Program-made: the position numbers and the translations under genes
Notes under the pieces: model-generated
What the model saw: the letters and a program-made list of their open reading frames with translations, nothing else
The model's database searches: none
Told to the model about the DNA's origin: nothing
Source: JAJPJX01 sp964568355
Lineage (GTDB): Bacteria > Acidobacteriota > Terriglobia > Bryobacterales > Bryobacteraceae
NCBI GenBank assembly: GCA_964568355.1
Contig: CAZMRK010000109.1
Location: forward strand, 1-6,218
DNA length: 6,218 bases
Reading direction: 5' to 3'
Shown: positions 1 to 6,218 of the stretch, piece by piece
How the letters are laid out: each line of letters opens with the position of its first letter
Numbering within the stretch: the stretch's first letter is position 1

Positions 1-1
1 G

Positions 2-577
2 ATCATCAGCTTCTTCATTTTTCTGATCGCCAGCTTCGCCGAGACCAACCGCGTGCCCTTCGATCTGCCGGAAGCCGAGAACGAACTGGTGGCCGGCTTT
101 CACACCGAGTACAGCAGTATGAAATTCGCGGCCTTCTTTATGGCCGAGTACGCCAACATGATCACGGTGACGGCGCTGACCACGATCCTGTTTCTGGGCG
201 GGTGGCAGCCGCCGTTCCCGGCCAGCCTTGGCTCCGGCTACGTGCCGACGGTGATCTTTGTGCTTGCCGGCGCGATTGCGCTGTATCACGGGCTCTCGCC
301 GGCGCGGCCCATGGACCGCTTTACGCTTCCGGTTTTCGCGCTGATCCTTTTCGGCCTGGCCGCTCTGTTTCTGGTGCCGGCGGCGCAGCAAATCCTGCTG
401 CCGCTGTTCTGGTTTGCGGCCAAGACGGGATTCCTGCTGTTCGTATTCATCTGGATTCGCGGCACGCTGCCGCGGTTCCGGTATGACCAACTGATGGCCT
501 TTGCCTGGAAGTTCCTGTTTCCGGTGGCGATTCTGAATCTGCTGGTAACCGGACTTCTGGTGGCCCTGGTTCCCTAA
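2..577 (+). CDS. nuoH: NADH-quinone oxidoreductase subunit H, C-terminal part (5' end outside window)
   Basis: This is the membrane subunit of complex I that forms most of the quinone-binding chamber and links it to the proton-pumping arm. The reading frame is open from base 2, so the gene begins upstream; 191 residues are visible and roughly the N-terminal half is missing. The family signature is clear: ETNRVPFDLPEAENELVAGF at visible residues 14-33, followed by HTEYSSMKFA, the acidic loop beside the quinone cavity and E-channel. The C-terminal block IRGTLPRFRYDQLM-AWKFLFPVAILN (from about residue 152) also matches the family. Between GGWQPPF (about residue 66) and the conserved WFAAKTGF (about 137) lie some 60 extra residues compared with E. 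coli NuoH as I recall it, containing two hydrophobic segments. An internal GTG at 53 is not the start, because conserved family sequence continues upstream of it. The gene ends with TAA at 575-577, one base before nuoJ. Identity is certain; only the 5' end is unknown. Confidence 0.97.
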   Translation: MISFFIFLIASFAETNRVPFDLPEAENELVAGFHTEYSSMKFAAFFMAEYANMITVTALTTILFLGGWQPPFPASLGSGYVPTVIFVLAGAIALYHGLSPARPMDRFTLPVFALILFGLAALFLVPAAQQILLPLFWFAAKTGFLLFVFIWIRGTLPRFRYDQLMAFAWKFLFPVAILNLLVTGLLVALVP

Positions 578-578
578 G

Positions 579-1079
579 ATGGATGTGATTCTGTTTCTGG
601 TTTTCGCTCTGATCGCGGTAGTTTGCGCCATCAACGTGGTGCTGCAAACGCATCCCATCGCGAGCGCGCTGTCGTTGATCGGCGTGATGGGCTCACTGGC
701 GGTGCTGTACCTGCTGCTGGGAGCCGAATTTATCGCGGCGGCGCAAGTCATTGTGTATGCCGGCGCCGTGATGGTGCTGTTTGTCTTTGTGATCATGCTG
801 CTGAACGCGGGCGCCGAGGTACATCAGGGCCGCTCGTTTATGGTGCAGTTGCTGGGCGTGCCGCTGCTGATCGCGATGCTCGGATTGCTGGTGTATTTCG
901 CCCAGCGGATCTTTCCGGCGACGGCCCGGGTGACGTTCGGGGCGTTCCGCGGAGGGACGGCGCTGAACGTAGGCCGGGCCCTGTTCACGCAGTATCTGCT
1001 GCCTTTTGAAGTCACTTCGGTGCTGATCCTGATCGCCATCCTGGGAGCTATCGTGCTGGCGCGAAAGGAGCTGGATTGA
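579..1079 (+). CDS. nuoJ: NADH-quinone oxidoreductase subunit J
   Basis: NuoJ is a small integral membrane subunit of complex I that sits between NuoH/NuoA and NuoK. Its TM3 helix takes part in the conformational coupling of quinone reduction to proton pumping. The 166-residue product is close to the usual length for bacterial NuoJ (about 165-185). It shows the family core GAEFIAAAQVIVYAGAVMVL at residues 48-67, corresponding to TM3 with the conserved Tyr60 and the glycine-containing pi-bulge region. It ends in a typical last helix, PFEVTSVLILIAILGAIVLA (residues 142-161), followed by RKELD. About five hydrophobic segments are visible. The ATG at 579 follows the nuoH stop by a single base (TAAGATG). 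I see no clear Shine-Dalgarno in front of it, so translation probably depends on ribosomes finishing nuoH. nuoI, often located directly upstream, is not here. It could only be confused with the distantly related MrpA/MbhD-type proteins, and the NuoH and NuoK neighbours settle that. Confidence 0.96.
   Translation: MDVILFLVFALIAVVCAINVVLQTHPIASALSLIGVMGSLAVLYLLLGAEFIAAAQVIVYAGAVMVLFVFVIMLLNAGAEVHQGRSFMVQLLGVPLLIAMLGLLVYFAQRIFPATARVTFGAFRGGTALNVGRALFTQYLLPFEVTSVLILIAILGAIVLARKELD
1065..1070 (+). promoter_or_regulatory. Shine-Dalgarno of nuoK
   Basis: AAGGAG lies inside the last codons of nuoJ, ten bases before the nuoK ATG at 1081. It supports that start and ties nuoK translation to the end of nuoJ (TGA at 1077-1079). 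Confidence 0.75.
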
Positions 1080-1080
1080 A

Positions 1081-1446
1081 ATGAACGCAGTTCCCCTTTC
1101 CTGGTACCTGATGCTCAGCGGGGTGTTGTTCACCCTGGGCGTGGCCGGATTTCTGTTCCGGCGCAATATCATCACCGTGTTCATGTCGATCGAGCTAATG
1201 CTGAACGCGGTGAACCTGAGCTTCATCGCGTTTTCCTATCAGTTCAAGAAAGTCGACGGCCAGATTTTTACATTTTTCGTGATGGTGGTGGCGGCGGCCG
1301 AGGCGGCGGTGGGGCTGGCGATTATCCTCACTGTCTTCAAGAATCGCAACACGCTAAACATCGACGACCTGCGGACGATGAGAGACGAATACCGGCCGGC
1401 GAAACAAGAAGAGGCTGAGAAGGCGGCCCCCGTGAGCGTGCCGTAA
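1081..1446 (+). CDS. nuoK: NADH-quinone oxidoreductase subunit K
   Basis: NuoK is a three-helix membrane subunit of complex I, homologous to MrpC, that carries two buried glutamates of the central proton pathway. Both are present: Glu38 in FMSIELMLNAVNLSF (residues 34-48; E. coli Glu36) and Glu74 in VVAAAEAAVGLAIIL (residues 69-83; E. coli Glu72). The cytoplasmic loop RRN at 27-29 is also typical. The product is 121 residues long, while most NuoK proteins are about 100. The excess is a hydrophilic C-terminal tail after NIDDLRTMR, rich in Glu, Lys and Ala and ending in PVSVP. The start is fixed by the AAGGAG ten bases upstream and by the normal length of the first helix. The gene begins one base after the nuoJ stop and is followed by a 20-base gap before nuoL. 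Confidence 0.96.
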   Translation: MNAVPLSWYLMLSGVLFTLGVAGFLFRRNIITVFMSIELMLNAVNLSFIAFSYQFKKVDGQIFTFFVMVVAAAEAAVGLAIILTVFKNRNTLNIDDLRTMRDEYRPAKQEEAEKAAPVSVP

Positions 1447-1466
1447 GGCTCGAAACATACAAGTTG

Positions 1467-3305
1467 ATGCAACTCTGGCTCATCCCAACATTCCCTCTGG
1501 CAGGCTTTCTGATTAACGGCCTGTTTGGACGCCGCGCCTCCAAGAGCTTTGTCAATACGGTGGCGATCGGCGCCGCGTTGCTTTCCTTCGCCTGGGTGCT
1601 GAGGACCGTCATGGGCCTGGGCGAGGTGAGCACCCGCTACGTGGAGCACTATTTCACCTGGTTCCAGTCCGGCGCGTTCCAGGTCGGCGTGGATTTCGCA
1701 GTGGATCGCCTGACGGTGGTGATGCTGCTGGTGGTGACCGGAATCGGCTCGCTGATTCACATCTATTCGGTGGGGTACATGGCGCACGAAGGCGGGTACT
1801 ACCGCTTCTTCGCCTACCTCAACCTGTTCCTGTTTTTCATGCTGGTGCTGGTGCTGGGCGCCAACTACCTGATCCTGTTTGTGGGCTGGGAGGGAGTGGG
1901 CCTGTGCAGCTATCTGCTGATCGGCTTCTTCTTTCTGAAGAAGAGCGCGACCAATGCCGGGAACAAGGCGTTCATCGTCAACCGCATCGGCGACTTCGGC
2001 TTCGCGCTGGCGATGTTCCTGATCGCGACGAATTTCGGCACGCTGGATTTCGGCAACGTATTTTCGAACGTGGCGGGCAAGCCGGAAGGGCTGCTGACGG
2101 CGATCGCGCTGCTGCTGCTCGTGGGCGCATGCGGCAAATCGGCGCAGATTCCGCTGTACGTGTGGCTGCCGGACGCCATGGAAGGCCCGACGCCGGTTTC
2201 GGCACTGATTCATGCCGCGACCATGGTGACGGCGGGCGTTTACATGGTGGCGCGTTCCAACGTGATTTACATGCACGCTCCGGCGGCGCGGGAGACGGTG
2301 GCGTTGATCGGGCTGGCGACGGCGGTTTTTGCCGCGACCATCGGCCTGCTGCAGAACGACATCAAAAAAGTCTTCGCTTACTCCACGGTTTCGCAGCTCG
2401 GCTACATGTTTCTGGGTGTTGGCGTGGGGGCCTTTTCGGCCGGCGTTTACCACCTGATGACGCACGCTTTTTTCAAAGCGCTGCTGTTCCTGGGAGCCGG
2501 CAGCGTGATTCACGCGCTCTCCGGCGAGCAGGACCTGCGCCAGATGGGCGGGCTGCGGAAGAAGATCCCCTGGACCTGCTGGACCATGATGTGCGCCGCG
2601 GTGGCGATCGCCGGAGTGCCGCCGTTCGCGGGATTCTACAGCAAAGACATGATTCTGGCGGCGGCCTATGCGCACGCGCCCTGGATGTACTGGGTGGGCG
2701 TGATCACGGCCGGCATGACGGCATTTTATGTATTTCGCGCGATGTTCCTGGCGTTCTTCGGCACGTATCGCGGACATGAACATCCTCACGAATCGCCGCC
2801 GGTGATCCTGCTGCCGCTGGCGATACTGGCGTTTCTTTCGCTGGCCGGCGGCTTCCTCTTCAATGTCCCGGAGTTTCTGGAGCGCCTGTTTCCGCCGTTT
2901 GAAGAAGCTCACGACTTCATGCTGGTGGCGGTTTCGGTGGCCGCCGGACTGGGCGGAATTGCGCTGGCGGCGTTTTTCTACCTGGTGAATCCGGGGCTGC
3001 CGGATGCGCTGGCCCGCAGCTTCAGCGGTCTTTACAAGCTGGTCTACAACAAATACTTCGTGGACGAGATCTATGACGCCACGGTGATCCGCCCGGTAGT
3101 GGACGGATCGCGGACGGTGCTCTGGAAGGGTGTGGACGCAGGGCTGATCGACGGCATGGTCAACGGGACGGGACGGATGGCGCGAGGGCTCGGCGGCATA
3201 CTGCGGCTGGCGCAATCCGGAAGTATCCGCAGCTATGCCACGTGGGTGGTGTTCGGCTCAGTGCTGCTGGTAGCGGCGATGGCCATGACGGGAGGTCTCC
3301 GATGA
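1467..3305 (+). CDS. nuoL: NADH-quinone oxidoreductase subunit L
   Basis: NuoL is the distal antiporter-like pumping subunit of complex I. The 612 residues match the usual length (E. coli 613). By motif, the pathway residues are in place: Glu142 in FVGWEGVGLCSYLL (E. coli Glu144), Asp176 in NRIGDFGFA, Lys224 in ACGKSAQIPL (E. coli Lys229), His249 in SALIHAATMV (E. coli His254), His333 and Lys337 in MTHAFFKALLFLGAG, and Lys393 in GFYSKDMIL (E. coli Lys399). After the 14-helix core comes the NuoL-specific end. The segment YKLVYNKYFVDEIYDATVIR (residues 523-542) leads into the long lateral amphipathic helix, and a final TM helix lies at about 591-608. This end distinguishes NuoL from NuoM and NuoN. 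I chose the ATG at 1467; a TTG directly before it at 1464 would add one residue. No strong Shine-Dalgarno is visible in the 20-base gap after nuoK. The stop TGA (3303-3305) overlaps the nuoM ATG. Confidence 0.97.
   Translation: MQLWLIPTFPLAGFLINGLFGRRASKSFVNTVAIGAALLSFAWVLRTVMGLGEVSTRYVEHYFTWFQSGAFQVGVDFAVDRLTVVMLLVVTGIGSLIHIYSVGYMAHEGGYYRFFAYLNLFLFFMLVLVLGANYLILFVGWEGVGLCSYLLIGFFFLKKSATNAGNKAFIVNRIGDFGFALAMFLIATNFGTLDFGNVFSNVAGKPEGLLTAIALLLLVGACGKSAQIPLYVWLPDAMEGPTPVSALIHAATMVTAGVYMVARSNVIYMHAPAARETVALIGLATAVFAATIGLLQNDIKKVFAYSTVSQLGYMFLGVGVGAFSAGVYHLMTHAFFKALLFLGAGSVIHALSGEQDLRQMGGLRKKIPWTCWTMMCAAVAIAGVPPFAGFYSKDMILAAAYAHAPWMYWVGVITAGMTAFYVFRAMFLAFFGTYRGHEHPHESPPVILLPLAILAFLSLAGGFLFNVPEFLERLFPPFEEAHDFMLVAVSVAAGLGGIALAAFFYLVNPGLPDALARSFSGLYKLVYNKYFVDEIYDATVIRPVVDGSRTVLWKGVDAGLIDGMVNGTGRMARGLGGILRLAQSGSIRSYATWVVFGSVLLVAAMAMTGGLR
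3291..3295 (+). promoter_or_regulatory. Shine-Dalgarno of nuoM
   Basis: GGAGG in the last codons of nuoL, six bases before the ATG at 3302. It decides the nuoM start: the same frame is open further upstream (a GTG at 3242), but that extra sequence overlaps the nuoL C-terminus and has no NuoM-like character. Confidence 0.85.
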
Positions 3306-4825
3306 ATCTGCTGGACCTGCTGTTGATCCTGCCGCTGGCCGGTTTTCTGGCCGCGCTGGTGCTGCCTCGCGGCAACGACCAACTCAGCCGGATGAGCGCG
3401 CTGGTTTTTTCGCTGCTCATATTCGTGCTTTCGCTGGGCTTGCCGTTGGGCCTCAATCCGAACGGCGGGCCGCAGTTCGTGACCAATGTGCCGTGGATCG
3501 CTTCGCCCAACATTCACTACCACGTTTCGGTGGACGGGCTGAGCATGTGGCTGATCGTGCTCTCGACGTTTCTGACGCCGATCTGTGTGCTGATTTCCTG
3601 GAAGTATGTGCAGAACCGGGTGAAGGAGTATTACGCGTTTCTGCTGCTGCTCGAGCTGGGACTGGTGGGCGTGTTCGCGGCGCAGGACCTGTTCCTGTTT
3701 TACGTGTTCTGGGAGATCTCGCTGGTTCCGATGTACTTCCTGATCGGCATCTGGGGCCACGAACGGCGCATCTATGCGGCTGTCAAGTTCTTTCTGTACA
3801 CGATGGCCGGCTCGGTGCTGATGCTGGCGGCGATGATCTTCCTGTACAACCGCGCGGGTACCTTCGAATACGCGGAGCTGATGGGGATGCTGGCGAGCGG
3901 CCGGCTGCTGCTGAGCCCGGGCGAGCAACTGCTGCTGTTCCTGGCTTTCTTTATCGCCTTTGCGATCAAGGTACCGCTGTTCCCGCTGCATACCTGGCTG
4001 CCGGACGCGCACGTAGAGGCTCCCACGGCCGGGTCGGTGATGCTGGCCTCGGTGATGCTGAAGATGGGCTGCTACGGGCTGGTCCGCTTTTGCCTGCCGA
4101 TGTTTCCCGGAGCGGCGCGGACGTGCGCTCCCTGGATTGTGGTGCTGGCGATCATCGGCATCGTATACGGGGCGCTGGTTGCGCTGGTGCAGCCGAACAT
4201 GAAGAAGCTGGTGGCCTATTCTTCGGTGAGCCACCTGGGCTTCGTCGTGCTGGGAATCTTCTCCTTTACGCAGGCGGGGCTGGACGGCGCGGTGTACCAG
4301 ATGCTCAACCACGGGATTTCGACCGGGGCTCTGTTCATCATTGTGGGCTACCTGTACGAGCGCCGGCATTCGCTGGCGATCCAGGATTTCGGGGGAGTGG
4401 CGACGCCGGCGCCTTGGCTGGCGACGGCCTTCCTGATCACGACGCTGGCCAGCATCGGGCTGCCGGTATTGAACAATTTCGTGGGAGAGTTCCTGGTTTT
4501 GAAGGGATCCGCCGAGGTGAATTTCACCTGGACGGTCTTCGCTTCGATCGGCGTGATTCTCTCCGCCTGCTACATGCTGTGGATGTACCAGCGGGTGATT
4601 TACGGGCCGCCCAGCGAAGGCGTCGCGGCGCACATGCATGACCTGGTGGCGCGCGAGTTCGTTGCGGTAGTGCCGCTGATCGTGATGATGGTGTGGATGG
4701 GGACCTATACGCAGACGTTTCTGCCGCCGGTGAGCGTGGCGACCGGACGGATCCTGGAGCACACGAAAGTGAATGTGCAGTTCAACGTGAAGGCGACCAC
4801 AGCGGAGGTGGCCGATGCCCGTTAG
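3302..4825 (+). CDS. nuoM: NADH-quinone oxidoreductase subunit M
   Basis: NuoM is the middle antiporter-like pumping subunit of complex I. Its 507 residues are close to E. coli NuoM (509). Conserved features, with E. coli equivalents by motif position, are: HYHVSVDGLSMWL (72-84); Glu138 in FYVFWEISLVPMYFLIG (Glu144); Lys223 and His230 in AIKVPLFPLHTWLPDAHVEA (Lys234, His241); the following APTAGSVMLA; Lys254 in VMLKMGCYGL (Lys265); His311 in YSSVSHLGF (His322); His337 in MLNHGISTGALF (His348); and Glu396 in NNFVGEFLVL (Glu407). Glu396, where NuoL and NuoN have lysine, together with the VEAPTAGSV motif, marks this as NuoM. The gene overlaps nuoL by four bases (ATGA) and is preceded by GGAGG with six-base spacing, which suggests translational coupling. 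Its last 11 bases overlap nuoN. The C-terminus after about residue 477 is hydrophilic and not conserved. Confidence 0.97.
   Translation: MNLLDLLLILPLAGFLAALVLPRGNDQLSRMSALVFSLLIFVLSLGLPLGLNPNGGPQFVTNVPWIASPNIHYHVSVDGLSMWLIVLSTFLTPICVLISWKYVQNRVKEYYAFLLLLELGLVGVFAAQDLFLFYVFWEISLVPMYFLIGIWGHERRIYAAVKFFLYTMAGSVLMLAAMIFLYNRAGTFEYAELMGMLASGRLLLSPGEQLLLFLAFFIAFAIKVPLFPLHTWLPDAHVEAPTAGSVMLASVMLKMGCYGLVRFCLPMFPGAARTCAPWIVVLAIIGIVYGALVALVQPNMKKLVAYSSVSHLGFVVLGIFSFTQAGLDGAVYQMLNHGISTGALFIIVGYLYERRHSLAIQDFGGVATPAPWLATAFLITTLASIGLPVLNNFVGEFLVLKGSAEVNFTWTVFASIGVILSACYMLWMYQRVIYGPPSEGVAAHMHDLVAREFVAVVPLIVMMVWMGTYTQTFLPPVSVATGRILEHTKVNVQFNVKATTAEVADAR
4804..4808 (+). promoter_or_regulatory. Shine-Dalgarno of nuoN
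   Basis: GGAGG inside the nuoM 3' end, six bases before the ATG at 4815. The strength and spacing of this site favour 4815 as the nuoN start even though it lies within nuoM. Confidence 0.8.
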
Positions 4826-6218
4826 CTTTGTCCCCAGCGGTGCGGAGATTGCGCGCTTTCTGCCGGAGATCCTGCTTTCGGTGGTAGCGACGCTGCTGAT
4901 GGTGCTGGATGCGGTGCTGAGCCGACAATCACGGCACTGGTTCGGACATCTTTCGATCCTGGCGCTGGTGGGTGCGATGGCGGCCACGGTGGCCGCTTAC
5001 GGGGATCCCGGGCCGGCGTTTGGCGGCATGCTGGCGGTGGACGGCTTCGCCACATTTTTCCGGCTGGTGGTGCTGGGCGTAGGGATTCTGACGATTCTGC
5101 CGTCCTACCGCTTCCTGGATCGCGAGGATGCCGAGACGGGAGAATATCACGCGCTGCTGCTGTTCTCGATTGTGGGGCAGTGCATCATGGCGACCGCCAA
5201 CGAGCTGATCATGATCTTCATTGGACTGGAGATCTCCTCGATTGCGAGCTATGTGCTGGCAGGGTATCTGCGGGACGACCGGCGCGCCAACGAATCGGCT
5301 CTGAAATATTTCCTGCTGGGATCTTTTGCCACGGCGTTTTTCCTCTACGGAGTGGCCCTGACGTACGGGATGACGGGTTCGACGAATCTTACCGTGGTGC
5401 GCCAGGCGATTTTGGGAGGCGCCATGCGAGTGCCACCGACCTTTATCGGAGTGGCGGCGGCGCTGATGTTTGTGGGGGTGGCGTTCAAGGTTTCGGCGGC
5501 GCCGTTCCAGGTATGGGCGCCCGACGTCTACCAGGGAGCTCCGGCGCCGGTGGCCGCGTTTCTATCGGCCGGACCGAAGGCCGCGGCGTTCGCGGTGTTC
5601 CTGCGCATCTTCATGACCGCGTTCCAGCCGATCGGGTCGGGGTGGGAGCCGCTGGTGTGGATCAGCGCGCTGGCCTCCATGACGGTGGGGAACTTTGGGG
5701 CCCTGACTCAATCGAATGTGAAGCGGCTGCTGGCCTATAGCTCGGTGGCGCACGCCGGGTACATTCTGGTGGCGCTGACCGCGCGATCGAACGTGGGCAC
5801 GGCGGCGGCGATGTTTTACCTGGCCGCGTATGGGCTGATGAATATCGGGGCGTTCGCCGTGGTCAGCCACATCGCCGGGAAGGGCGAGCGTTATCTGAAG
5901 GTGGAGGATTTCGCGGGGTTGGGAGTGAAACAGCCGGTGACGGCAGGGCTGCTCTCGATCTTTCTGCTTTCCTTAATCGGCGTGCCTCTGACCGGCGGGT
6001 TTTTCGGCAAATTCTACATCTTCAAGGCCGCGCTGGATTCGCACCTGGTATGGCTGACCGTGCTGGGACTGCTGAATAGCGCGGTGGCGGCCTACTACTA
6101 CCTGCGCATCCTGGTGATGATGTACATGCATGAGCCGAGCGAGGCGGCCAGGAACGTGGAGCCGCTGACCGCCGGCATGCGGACGGCGCTGATTCTGCCA
6201 GCCCTGGGCACGCTGGTG
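4815..6218 (+). CDS. nuoN: NADH-quinone oxidoreductase subunit N (3' end outside window)
   Basis: NuoN is the proximal antiporter-like pumping subunit of complex I, next to NuoK. The frame from ATG 4815 stays open for 468 codons to the right edge. With a usual length of about 480-500, only a short C-terminal piece is missing. Family motifs are: Glu139 in FIGLEISSIASYVL (E. coli Glu133); Lys164 in SALKYFLLGSFATAFFLYG (Lys158); Lys225 in VAFKVSAAPF (Lys217); WAPDVYQGAPAPV (234-246); Lys255 in SAGPKAAAF (Lys247); NVKRLLAYSSVAHAGY (301-316); and Lys399 in TGGFFGKFYIFKAAL (Lys395). Lys399 and the PDVYQGAP motif identify NuoN rather than NuoM. Residue 232 is Gln where E. coli NuoN has His224. The start overlaps nuoM by 11 bases and has a GGAGG six bases ahead, so translation is probably coupled to nuoM. 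No frameshift or stop is seen. Confidence 0.96.
   Translation, partial: MPVSFVPSGAEIARFLPEILLSVVATLLMVLDAVLSRQSRHWFGHLSILALVGAMAATVAAYGDPGPAFGGMLAVDGFATFFRLVVLGVGILTILPSYRFLDREDAETGEYHALLLFSIVGQCIMATANELIMIFIGLEISSIASYVLAGYLRDDRRANESALKYFLLGSFATAFFLYGVALTYGMTGSTNLTVVRQAILGGAMRVPPTFIGVAAALMFVGVAFKVSAAPFQVWAPDVYQGAPAPVAAFLSAGPKAAAFAVFLRIFMTAFQPIGSGWEPLVWISALASMTVGNFGALTQSNVKRLLAYSSVAHAGYILVALTARSNVGTAAAMFYLAAYGLMNIGAFAVVSHIAGKGERYLKVEDFAGLGVKQPVTAGLLSIFLLSLIGVPLTGGFFGKFYIFKAALDSHLVWLTVLGLLNSAVAAYYYLRILVMMYMHEPSEAARNVEPLTAGMRTALILPALGTLV

Noticed and set aside
1447..1466. Possible terminator or internal promoter in the only gap of more than one base, between nuoK and nuoL
   Set aside because: Twenty bases with no inverted repeat, no T-run and no promoter-like boxes; it is a simple intra-operon spacer.
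1239..3215. A 658-codon open frame on the minus strand opposite nuoL (and part of nuoK)
   Set aside because: It is in codon register with nuoL on the opposite strand. It stays open because nuoL avoids the codons TTA, CTA and TCA, as expected at high GC. The product is a low-complexity Arg/His/Gln-rich mixture, the mirror image of a Leu/Ala/Val-rich membrane protein.
3493..4641. A 382-codon + strand frame inside nuoM (and a similar 291-codon frame inside nuoL at 1904-2779)
   Set aside because: These are out-of-frame shadows in GC-rich DNA, rich in Arg, Gly, Ala and Asp, with no conserved motif and no good ribosome site.
3233..4987. A 584-codon open frame on the minus strand opposite nuoM
   Set aside because: Same explanation: it is in codon register with nuoM, has an Arg/His/Gln-rich composition and no recognisable domain, while the + strand encodes an intact, conserved NuoM.
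5180..5740. A 186-codon + strand frame near the right end
   Set aside because: It lies in a different frame from nuoN, which runs uninterrupted with all family motifs from 4815 to the edge.
579..6218. Mrp-type cation antiporter or membrane-bound hydrogenase as an alternative identity for the J-K-L-M-N block
   Set aside because: NuoH has the complex I signature (ETNRVPFDLPEAE), NuoL has the complex I lateral helix and anchor, and the separate L, M and N paralogues with the canonical order are specific to complex I.

Overview
This window is the interior of a respiratory complex I (NADH:quinone oxidoreductase, type I) operon. All genes are on the + strand and encode only membrane-arm subunits, in the order nuoH (3' part) - nuoJ - nuoK - nuoL - nuoM - nuoN (5' part, open at the right edge). 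Both edges cut through genes, so the operon continues on both sides. There is no intergenic stretch longer than about 20 bases. I see no RNA gene, mobile element, CRISPR array, promoter or terminator.

The organism is a bacterium with GC-rich DNA (about 60% by eye), strong use of G/C-ending codons (CTG, GTG, GCG, ATC) and Shine-Dalgarno initiation (GGAGG or AAGGAG before nuoK, nuoM and nuoN). The overall style of the proteins (NuoH with an enlarged loop, NuoN with PFQVWAPDVYQGAPAP) reminds me of Acidobacteriota. That is an impression from memory, not something the sequence proves.

Layout: positions 2-577 carry the C-terminal 191 residues of NuoH, the quinone-site subunit. One base later nuoJ (579-1079) starts, then nuoK (1081-1446). 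A 20-base gap precedes nuoL (1467-3305), which overlaps nuoM (3302-4825) by ATGA. nuoM in turn overlaps nuoN (4815 to the right edge) by 11 bases. NuoH, J and K form the part of the membrane arm next to the quinone cavity and the E-channel/hydrophilic axis. NuoN, M and L are the three antiporter-like pumping modules, and NuoL ends in the lateral amphipathic helix and anchoring TM helix. The key charged residues of the proton pathway are present in K, L, M and N, so this looks like a functional proton-pumping (or ion-pumping) complex.

I did not find an undescribed system. The points worth a second look are small. nuoI, which commonly sits between nuoH and nuoJ, is absent. NuoH carries an insertion of about 60 residues that looks like an extra transmembrane hairpin. 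NuoN has Gln where E. coli NuoN has a channel histidine. NuoK has a short charged C-terminal tail. The long antisense open frames are explained by codon bias.
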